Positions 19,156 to 24,456 of a DNA stretch of 24,456 bases are shown here, in pieces. How positions within the stretch are numbered: position 1 is the first letter of the stretch; each line of letters begins with the position of its first letter. The notes beneath the pieces were generated by a model. The model was given only the letters and a program-made list of their open reading frames with translations. It was not told the DNA's origin and searched no databases. The stretch spans positions 1-24,456 of the forward strand of contig DATKDQ010000051.1 in assembly GCA_035544635.1 (NCBI GenBank), read 5' to 3'. Position numbers and translations under genes: made by a program. This DNA comes from DATAFT01 sp035544635. Its GTDB lineage: Bacteria; Acidobacteriota; Thermoanaerobaculia; Multivoradales; Multivoraceae.

Positions 19156-21018
19156 CTACTCGGCTTCGTCCTCACCTTCGGCGCCGTCGGCGCCAACTTC
19201 CTCGTCCCCGCCGGCCGGCACCTCGCCGGCCTGCTTGCGGCCCTCGCGCGCCGACGTATCGGTGTCCGCCGCATCGGTGTCCGCGGCCGCTTCGGGGGAG
19301 TGGGCTTCGCCGTCGCTCTCGCCAGCGCTCTCGCCATGTTTCTCCTGGTAGTCCTGCTCCAGGACGCTCGACTCCTCGCGAGTCAGCGGCGTGACTCCGC
19401 GCATAGTGAGGCCGACCTTGTGCTCCTGGTCGTCGACCCGCAGGATCCGCGACCGCACCCACTGCCCGACCACGAAGTGATCCTCGAGGCGTCCACCCGG
19501 CGTGTCCACCTCGGAGACGTGCACCAGTCCCTCGAGACCCTCGTAGATGTCGACGAAGAGCCCGAAGTCGGTGATGTTGACGACCCGCCCCTCGACGGTG
19601 TCGCCGGCCATGTGGTTGTCGACGAAGTCCTGCCATTCGTTGGGCAGGAACTCCTTGATCGAGAGCGACACTCGCTGGTTGTCGACGTCGATGGCGGTGA
19701 TGCGGGCCTTGACCCGGTCACCCTTCTTGAGCACCTCGCTGGGGTGCTTGACGCGCTTGGTCCAGCTCATGTCCGAAACGTGGATGAGACCATCGATCTC
19801 CTCGGTGATCTCGACGAAGGCGCCGAACTCGGTGAGGTTGCGCACCGTGCCTTCGATCACGGTCCCGAGCGGATGGCTGTTCTGGAGGTCCTCCCACGGG
19901 TTCATCTCGGTCTGGCGCAGCGAAAGCGAGATGCGCCGGTTGCCCATGTCGAGCTCGGAGACGATCGCTTCGACCTCCTGGCCGACCGCCAGGATCTTGG
20001 AGGGATTGACCACCTTCTTCGTCCACGACATCTCGCTCACGTGGATCAGGCCTTCAACCCCCTCCTCGAGCTCGATGAAAGCCCCGTAATCGACGATCGA
20101 GACCACCTTGCCGCGCACGCGCGCGCCGAGCGGGTACTTCTTGTCGACCAGCAGCCAGGGGTCTTCCTGGCGCTGCTTGTAGCCGAGCGAGACGCGCTCG
20201 GTCTCGGGGTCGAACTTGAGGATGACCACCTCGGCCTCGTCCCCGACCGAGAAGTGCTCGGAGGGATGGCTGACGCGGCCCCAGGAGATATCGGTGATGT
20301 GGAGCAGGCCATCGATGCCGCCGAGGTCGATGAACACACCGTAGTCGGTGATGTTCTTGACCGTGCCCTTCATCACGACGCCTTCCTTGAGCTTCTTGAG
20401 CGTCTCCGCCTTCTTCTTCTCGTACTCCTTCTCGAGCACGGCTTTGCGCGAGAGCACGATGTTGTTGCGGCGACGATCGAGGCTGATCACCTTGAACTCG
20501 AGGTCTTCGCCGCGGAAGCTCTCCAGGTTCTTGACCGGCTTGATGTCCACCAGCGAGCCGGGAAGGAAGGCGCGCAAGCCCACGTCCACCGTGAGGCCGC
20601 CCTTGATGCGCTCGACCACGCGGCCGGTGATGACCTTGCCGTCGCGGTAGGCCTCCTCCACCGTGTTCCAGATCCGCATGCGCTCGGCCTTCTGCTTGGA
20701 GAGGAGGATGTGGCCGTCCGAGTCCTCCGTCTGCTCGAGCAGCACCTCGACGGTGTCGCCCACGTTGACGGCGACGTTGCCGTCACGGTCACGGAACTCG
20801 TCGATCGAGATCAGGCCTTCCGACTTGTAGCCGATATCGACGATGACGTCGCTTCCGGTGACGTCGATCACCCGGCCGTTGACGATCTCACCCTCGGCCA
20901 GGTTCCGCATGCTGTCGTCATACAGCGCAACCAGATCTTCGTAGCTGAGCTCCCCGCCGCCCTCGCCGCCCGCGGTGGGGTGTGGGGCGGCTGCCCGCTT
21001 GTCTTGACTCGAATCCAT
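19156..21018 (-). CDS. rpsA: 30S ribosomal protein S1
   Basis: The 620-aa product has six S1 (OB-fold RNA-binding) domains at about residues 40-111, 125-192, 210-280, 297-366, 384-453 and 470-540, with repeated G-x-V-x-x-I-x-D-[YF]-G-[AV]-F-[IV] and GL[IL]HVS[DE]MSW units. S1 lets the ribosome bind and unfold mRNA, especially with weak Shine-Dalgarno sites; several genes here (secA, thyA, the glycosyltransferase) have such weak sites. The last 80 residues (from about 540) are a strongly acidic, Ala/Glu/Asp/Gly-rich disordered tail, longer than in E. coli S1 (557 aa). ATG 21018 has AGGAGG 10 bases upstream; the adjacent TTG 21021 is possible. Confidence 0.97.
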   Translation of the reverse strand: MDSSQDKRAAAPHPTAGGEGGGELSYEDLVALYDDSMRNLAEGEIVNGRVIDVTGSDVIVDIGYKSEGLISIDEFRDRDGNVAVNVGDTVEVLLEQTEDSDGHILLSKQKAERMRIWNTVEEAYRDGKVITGRVVERIKGGLTVDVGLRAFLPGSLVDIKPVKNLESFRGEDLEFKVISLDRRRNNIVLSRKAVLEKEYEKKKAETLKKLKEGVVMKGTVKNITDYGVFIDLGGIDGLLHITDISWGRVSHPSEHFSVGDEAEVVILKFDPETERVSLGYKQRQEDPWLLVDKKYPLGARVRGKVVSIVDYGAFIELEEGVEGLIHVSEMSWTKKVVNPSKILAVGQEVEAIVSELDMGNRRISLSLRQTEMNPWEDLQNSHPLGTVIEGTVRNLTEFGAFVEITEEIDGLIHVSDMSWTKRVKHPSEVLKKGDRVKARITAIDVDNQRVSLSIKEFLPNEWQDFVDNHMAGDTVEGRVVNITDFGLFVDIYEGLEGLVHVSEVDTPGGRLEDHFVVGQWVRSRILRVDDQEHKVGLTMRGVTPLTREESSVLEQDYQEKHGESAGESDGEAHSPEAAADTDAADTDTSAREGRKQAGEVPAGGDEEVGADGAEGEDEAE

Positions 21019-21139
21019 CAAACCCGTGCCTCCTCGATTCGGGGATGTCTCTTCACCTCGCGGCGAAGAGCAGGCGAGCTCTGCAACCGGAAAGCCGGTC
21101 TAGCGGAAGTTCCGTAAGTCGCAAGAACTCAGACGGTTC

Positions 21140-21169
21140 AGTATAGGTGTGCGGTCCCGGCACTGTCAA
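21140..21169 (-). promoter_or_regulatory. Sigma-70 promoter of rpsA
   Basis: On the reverse strand TTGACA (21169-21164) is followed after 18 bases by TATACT (21145-21140), an almost consensus housekeeping promoter. It implies a 5' leader of roughly 110-115 bases before the rpsA ATG at 21018. The -35 hexamer overlaps the stop codon of the upstream queG gene (21168-21166). It likely drives rpsA and much of the reverse cluster below. Confidence 0.75.
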
Positions 21170-22290
21170 CCGAGGGCTGCTGCGATCTCGGCGCGAACCG
21201 CCGGATCGGCCTCGCGAGCCGAAGCCTCCAGGAGGGCTGCGCGCGCTCGCTCCCCTCCGATCCGTCCCAGCGCCCAGGCGGCGTGGGCGCGGACCTCGCC
21301 ATCGTCGCTCGACCGCAGCACCCGGGCGAGAGCAGGCACGTACCGGGGCTGCCGCCGGTTCCCCATCGCGATCGCGGCGTTGCGGCGCAGCCCGGACCGC
21401 CTGGCCCGCTTCATCGGGCTCTTGCGGAAGCGCTCCTCGTACTCGCCCCGACACATCTCCAGAAGCTCGACCAGACCGATCGATCGACGAGCCTCGGGCA
21501 GGCCCAGGGCCGGCTCGGTCGCCGTCTCGGGCGCCGCGTTTATGGGGCAGACCTCCTGGCAGACGTCGCAGCCGAACACCCAGTCGCCGACCAGCGGACG
21601 GACCTCCGGCGGGACCGCCCCGCGGTGCTCGATCGTCCAGTAGCTGATGCACAGTCGGCTGTCGAGCAGGTAGGGCGCCACCAGCGCCCCGGTCGGGCAG
21701 GCGTCGAGGCAGGCGCGACAGCTTCCGCAGAGGTCGGCCACCGGCGGGTCGGGTGCGAGGTCGAGACCGAGGAACACCTCGCCCAAGAGGAGCCACGAGC
21801 CGTCGGCCGGGTGCAGCAGGTTGGTGTTCTTCCCGATTGCGCCGAGGCCGGCACGCGCCGCCCACTCGCGCTCGAGGACCGGCCCGGTGTCGACGTACGG
21901 CCGGGTCACCGTGCCGGGGAAGGTGCCCTCGATCCGGCGGCACAGCGCGTCGAGGCGGCCCCCCATGAGCCGGTGGTAGTCGTCGCCACGCGCGTAGCGC
22001 GCCACCCGCGGCCACAGGTCCCCGCCGGCCGTCTCGTCCTGCGGCACCAGGTAGCGCATCGCCACGCAGAGAACGCTCCGCGCCCCCGGCACCAGCGACT
22101 CGGCATCGAGCCGATGCTCGACGCGCCGCTCGAGGTAGCCCATGCCCGCCTGGCGGCCCTCATCGAGCCAGCGCAGGAAGGCCTCGCCGTGGGCCGCGCG
22201 CTCGACCCGGGCGACGCCGGCGCGGTCGAACCCGCACTCGAGCGCCCAGGCCTTGAGCGTCTCGGCACGCCGGCGAGCCGCGGTGTCCAT
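21166..22290 (-). CDS. queG: Epoxyqueuosine reductase
   Basis: The 374-aa protein catalyses the last step of queuosine synthesis, reducing epoxyqueuosine in the tRNA wobble position with cobalamin and two 4Fe-4S clusters. Visible: YVDTGPVLEREWAARAGLGAIGKNTNLLHP with the catalytic D134; ferredoxin-like cluster ligands C188, C191, C194, C198 and C241, C244, C248 plus C214 (CGSCRACLDACPTGA, CDVCQEVCPIN). The C-terminal about 75 residues form HEAT-like helical repeats (YVPALARVLRSSDDGEVRAHAAWALGRIG), as in Bacillus-type QueG and used for tRNA binding. ATG 22290 follows GAGG at 5 bases; GTG 22335 would add 15 residues. It is 51 bases downstream of folA. No other que genes are in the window. Confidence 0.94.
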   Translation of the reverse strand: MDTAARRRAETLKAWALECGFDRAGVARVERAAHGEAFLRWLDEGRQAGMGYLERRVEHRLDAESLVPGARSVLCVAMRYLVPQDETAGGDLWPRVARYARGDDYHRLMGGRLDALCRRIEGTFPGTVTRPYVDTGPVLEREWAARAGLGAIGKNTNLLHPADGSWLLLGEVFLGLDLAPDPPVADLCGSCRACLDACPTGALVAPYLLDSRLCISYWTIEHRGAVPPEVRPLVGDWVFGCDVCQEVCPINAAPETATEPALGLPEARRSIGLVELLEMCRGEYEERFRKSPMKRARRSGLRRNAAIAMGNRRQPRYVPALARVLRSSDDGEVRAHAAWALGRIGGERARAALLEASAREADPAVRAEIAAALG

Positions 22291-22341
22291 CGCGCCCTCG
22301 GCGCCTCGGTCCGTTGCTGCTCTCTCCCCGACCACGACGGA

Positions 22342-22932
22342 CTACCGATCGCTGCCGCGCTCCGACCCCGCGCCCGGGCCGCCGCTCGCGAGCTCGGCCG
22401 CCGCGCCGGAGCCCCGGGGCACCGCCCCCTCCGCCGAGCGTCGCTCGAGCAGGACGAACGCGAACGGATGAGGGTTCTTCTCGTCCGGCCCGAAGCTCCG
22501 CGCTTCCAGCTCCCGCCATCCTCGATCGTCGATCGGGGGGAAAGTCGCGTCGCCGGCGAAGTCCGCGTCGATCCGCGTCAGGTACATGCGGTCGGCCAGA
22601 CCCAGCGCCTCTCGGTAGATCTCCGCGCCTCCGGCGACGAAGATCTCCTCCTCTCCCGCCGCTCGGGCCAGGTCGAGGGCGCCCTCCAGCGAGGACGCCG
22701 TCTTCACTCCGGGCTCGGGCGGCGGCGAGACCAGGCCGCGGCGGGTCACCACGATCGTGGTCCGGCCCGCAAGCGCACCGACCGACTCGAACGTCTTGCG
22801 GCCCATGACCAGATGATGGCCCATGGTGAGCGACTTGAACCGGCGAAGGTCCGCGGGCAATCGCCAGGGCAGCCGATTGTCGATCCCGATCGTGCCGTTG
22901 CGTGCCACCGCGGCGATGATCGATACCCTCAT
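22342..22932 (-). CDS. folA: Dihydrofolate reductase
   Basis: The 196-aa protein reduces dihydrofolate to tetrahydrofolate with NADPH. It begins MRVSIIAAVARNGTIGIDNRLPWRLPADLRRFKSLTMGHHLVMGRKTFES, which carries the DHFR active-site and cofactor motifs (LPW, the catalytic Asp in LPADL, MGRKTFES), then TTIVVTRRG, IFVAGGAEIYREAL (the GG motif) and MYLTRIDADFAGDATFPP. A low-complexity Gly/Ala/Ser-rich extension of about 27 residues follows the usual end (about 165). ATG 22932 has GGAAGG 6 bases upstream. It is downstream of thyA, a natural pairing because ThyA generates dihydrofolate. Confidence 0.95.
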   Translation of the reverse strand: MRVSIIAAVARNGTIGIDNRLPWRLPADLRRFKSLTMGHHLVMGRKTFESVGALAGRTTIVVTRRGLVSPPPEPGVKTASSLEGALDLARAAGEEEIFVAGGAEIYREALGLADRMYLTRIDADFAGDATFPPIDDRGWRELEARSFGPDEKNPHPFAFVLLERRSAEGAVPRGSGAAAELASGGPGAGSERGSDR

Positions 22933-23024
22933 CGGCAACCTTCCGGAGCTAGCGAGTGTGTCCGAGTAACGTCGCATCTATGCGGGGCGCGAAGCGCCAG
23001 CCCGTCCTCGGCGCCAAACAGCAA

Positions 23025-23067
23025 CTAGCCGGAGGAACGTGCTATTCCAGCACGTTCCGGAGGCTAG
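23025..23067 (-). terminator. Long interrupted hairpin at the thyA stop codon
   Basis: Outer arms CTAGCC (23025-23030) and GGCTAG (23062-23067) flank a 3x3 internal loop (GGA at 23031-23033 and 23059-23061) and an inner 10-bp perfect stem GGAACGTGCT (23034-23043) / AGCACGTTCC (23049-23058) with loop ATTCC. The thyA TAG (23066-23064) is inside the first arm on the reverse strand. The sequence just after it on that strand, TTGCTGTTT, is T-rich, which supports rho-independent termination between thyA and folA. Confidence 0.6.
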
Positions 23068-23858
23068 ACCGCGACCGGCGCCGCGATCGCGGGATGAGGG
23101 TCGTAGCCCTCGACCACCACGTCCTCGTAGCGAAACCCGTCGAGCTCGCTGACCGACGGATCGAGCCGCAGCCGGGGCAGCGCCCGCGGCTCGCGCCCGA
23201 GCTGGTCCCGCGCCTGCTCGTGATGGTTGCTGTAGAGGTGGACGTCGCCGAAGGTGAGGATGAGCTCGTGGGGCTCGAGAGCGCAGACCTGCGCCACCAT
23301 GTGGGTGAGAAGCGCGTACTCGGCGATGTTGAACGGCACCCCGAGGAACACGTCGGCGCTGCGCTGGTAGAGGTGGCACGAGAGCCCGCCCCTGGCGACG
23401 TAGAACTGGAACAGCGCGTGGCAGGGCTGGAGCGCCATCCGCGGCAGCTCCGCTACGTTCCAAGCCGACACCACGTGGCGGCGGGAGTGCGGGTCGCGCC
23501 GCAGACCCTCGACCACGCGTGCGAGCTGATCGTGCGTCGCACCATCGGGACCCTGCCACGCGCGCCATTGCCGGCCGTAGATCGGGCCCAGCTCTCCGCG
23601 CTCGTCCGCCCACTCGTCCCAGATGCGCACCCCGTGCTCGCGCAAGTAGGCGACGTTGGTGTCGCCGCGCAGGAACCACAGCAGCTCGTGGACGATCGAG
23701 CGGGTGTGGAGCTTCTTGGTGGTGAGGAGCGGGAACCCCTGCCTCAGGTCGAACCGGAGCTGATGGCCGAAGACGCTGCGGGTGCCGACGCCCGTGCGGT
23801 CGGGCTTCTCGACGCCGTGGTCCAGGATATGGCGCAGCAGGTCGAGGTAGGGCCGCAT
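23064..23858 (-). CDS. thyA: Thymidylate synthase
   Basis: The 264-aa protein has the same length as E. coli ThyA. It methylates dUMP to dTMP with 5,10-methylenetetrahydrofolate. Motifs: DRTGVGTRSVFGHQLRFDL, FPLLTTKKLHTRSIVHELLWFLRGDTN, LGPIYGRQWRAW, the catalytic C146 in LQPCHALFQFYV, and SADVFLGVPFNIAEYALLTHMVAQ. The end YDPHPAIAAPVAV matches the family apart from a final AV extension. ATG 23858 is set by MRPYLDLLRHILDHG aligning with the family start; no good Shine-Dalgarno is visible (GCCCCGTCCG). It is divergent from the SDR gene, with 106 bases between. Confidence 0.97.
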   Translation of the reverse strand: MRPYLDLLRHILDHGVEKPDRTGVGTRSVFGHQLRFDLRQGFPLLTTKKLHTRSIVHELLWFLRGDTNVAYLREHGVRIWDEWADERGELGPIYGRQWRAWQGPDGATHDQLARVVEGLRRDPHSRRHVVSAWNVAELPRMALQPCHALFQFYVARGGLSCHLYQRSADVFLGVPFNIAEYALLTHMVAQVCALEPHELILTFGDVHLYSNHHEQARDQLGREPRALPRLRLDPSVSELDGFRYEDVVVEGYDPHPAIAAPVAV

Positions 23859-23924
23859 CGGACGGGGCAAGCGTACGCGGGAGGAGAGTGACGCGCAACC
23901 GCGGGCTCTCGACACCACCGACGG

Positions 23925-23930
23925 TACAAT
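23925..23930 (+). promoter_or_regulatory. Possible -10 element for the SDR gene
   Basis: TACAAT at 23925-23930 matches five of six bases of the -10 consensus, 34 bases before the SDR ATG. No -35 hexamer is evident at the right distance (16-18 bases upstream reads GC-rich sequence). Confidence 0.3.
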
Positions 23931-23964
23931 CCGTCGCCGCTTCACAGTCTCGAGGAGGGAGACC

Positions 23965-24323
23965 ATGCCGAGAATGCTCGAGGAGAAGGTCATCGTCATC
24001 ACCGGAGCGGGCCGCGGCATCGGCCGCGACCTCGCGCTCCTCGCCGCGCAGCACGGAGCGAGCGTCGTGGTCAACGACCTGGGCGGGACGGAACGCGGCG
24101 AAGGCGCCGATGCGACGCCCGCCGAGCAGGTGGTGGGAGAAATCGAGCGCGCCGGCGGTAAGGCAGTGGCGAGCTACGACAGCGTGGCGAGCTGGGAGGG
24201 CGCGCGGAAGATCGTCCAGTGCGCGATCGACGGCTTCGGCCAGCTCGACGGCGTGGTCAACAACGCCGGCAATTCTACGGCCTCGAGCGCTCACAGGACG
24301 TCTTCGCCTGGGAGCCGGTGTAG
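23965..24323 (+). pseudogene. Short-chain dehydrogenase/reductase, apparently internally deleted and frameshifted
   Basis: The first 102 codons encode a clean SDR N-terminus: cofactor loop TGAGRGIG (13-20), VVVNDLGG (35-41), EQVVGEIERAGGKAVASYDSVA and NNAG (99-102). It resembles SDRs related to multifunctional beta-oxidation enzymes (VNDLGG...DSVxxWEGA). The catalytic Ser-Tyr-x-x-x-Lys region is absent; after NNAG the same frame reads low-complexity Ser/Arg-rich sequence to 24363. In another frame, codons 24270-24320 give QFYGLERSQDVFAWEPV and stop TAG at 24321-24323, which I judge to be a plausible SDR C-terminus. AGGAGG at 23953-23958 before ATG 23965 is a strong ribosome binding site. Natural deletion and assembly collapse are both possible. 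Confidence 0.7.
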
Positions 24324-24329
24324 GCGAGC

Positions 24330-24456
24330 TCAGCGGCGCCGTCCGGCCGCCATGACGCGGTGAGCCACCCAGCCGAGCGTCGCGAAGGTCGCCACCAGTG
24401 AGGCCACCAGCCAGAAGCGCCAGCCTTCGGTGAACGCCACCCAGCCGAAGTAGGCG
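24330..24456 (-). CDS. C-terminal end of a membrane protein (partial at window edge)
   Basis: On the reverse strand the last 41 codons before a TGA at 24332-24330 read AYFGWVAFTEGWRFWLVASL followed by VATFATLGWVAHRVMAAGRRR. This is one hydrophobic segment with an Arg-rich cytoplasmic-looking end. The family cannot be named from this fragment. Its stop is 7 bases from the TAG of the convergent SDR remnant, a normal convergent spacing. Confidence 0.6.
   Translation of the reverse strand, partial: AYFGWVAFTEGWRFWLVASLVATFATLGWVAHRVMAAGRRR

Noticed and set aside
19156..21018. Repetitive DNA within rpsA
   Set aside because: The repeats are the protein-level S1 domains, not a DNA repeat array.
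18703..21117. 804-codon forward open frame across IHF/HU and rpsA
   Set aside because: It is antisense to rpsA; its apparent repeats mirror the six S1 domains on the other strand.

Overview
This is a GC-rich (by eye close to 70%) chromosomal window of almost entirely housekeeping genes, densely packed on both strands. A lipid A gene (lpxB), an IHF/HU gene directly behind rpsA, and a SecA with the SEC-C zinc tail indicate a Gram-negative, diderm bacterium. The run rpsA - IHF-like - membrane protein - lpxB - yicC - gmk - rpoZ - coaBC - udg, together with alkaline-phosphatase-superfamily and BTAD-type regulator genes, would fit an uncultured Acidobacteriota-like lineage or a relative. That assignment is inference from gene content and order, not from a phylogeny.

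Layout. Positions 1-107 (-) hold the start of a DUF3052-like protein cut by the window edge, divergent from comM (359-1912, +). A VOC/glyoxalase-like gene (1937-2329, -) converges on comM. Then comes a forward block: an M23 envelope endopeptidase (2647-3507), secA (3625-6363) and guaB (6379-7848), which ends in a striking 18-bp perfect hairpin containing the guaB stop codon. A GT4 glycosyltransferase (7996-9201, -) is divergent from a membrane-anchored alkaline-phosphatase-superfamily enzyme (9300-11192, +).

From about 21170 down to 11219 lies one long reverse-strand cluster. It starts at a near-consensus sigma-70 promoter (-35 TTGACA, -10 TATACT, 18-bp spacer) and reads rpsA, IHF/HU, two small membrane-protein genes, lpxB, yicC, gmk, rpoZ, coaBC, family-4 udg and a BTAD-type regulator. 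Several junctions are 4-base ATGA or GTGA overlaps, suggesting translational coupling. Upstream lies a second reverse-strand set, thyA, folA and queG: thymidylate synthase makes the dihydrofolate that FolA reduces, and QueG finishes queuosine for tRNA.

At the right edge a short-chain dehydrogenase (23965 onward, +) keeps its Rossmann N-terminus through the NNAG motif, then loses its reading frame and seems to lack its whole catalytic middle. A 17-codon stretch in another frame, ending 7 bases before the stop of a convergent membrane-protein gene, looks like the surviving C-terminus. This is the clearest genetic oddity in the window.

I found no CRISPR array, tRNA, rRNA, insertion sequence, prophage or defence island, and no convincing new multi-gene system. 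The most interesting items are the broken SDR gene, terminator-like hairpins that incorporate stop codons, a regulator with a degenerate NTPase domain placed ahead of its DNA-binding domain, and a pair of coupled membrane-protein genes of unknown function between IHF/HU and lpxB.
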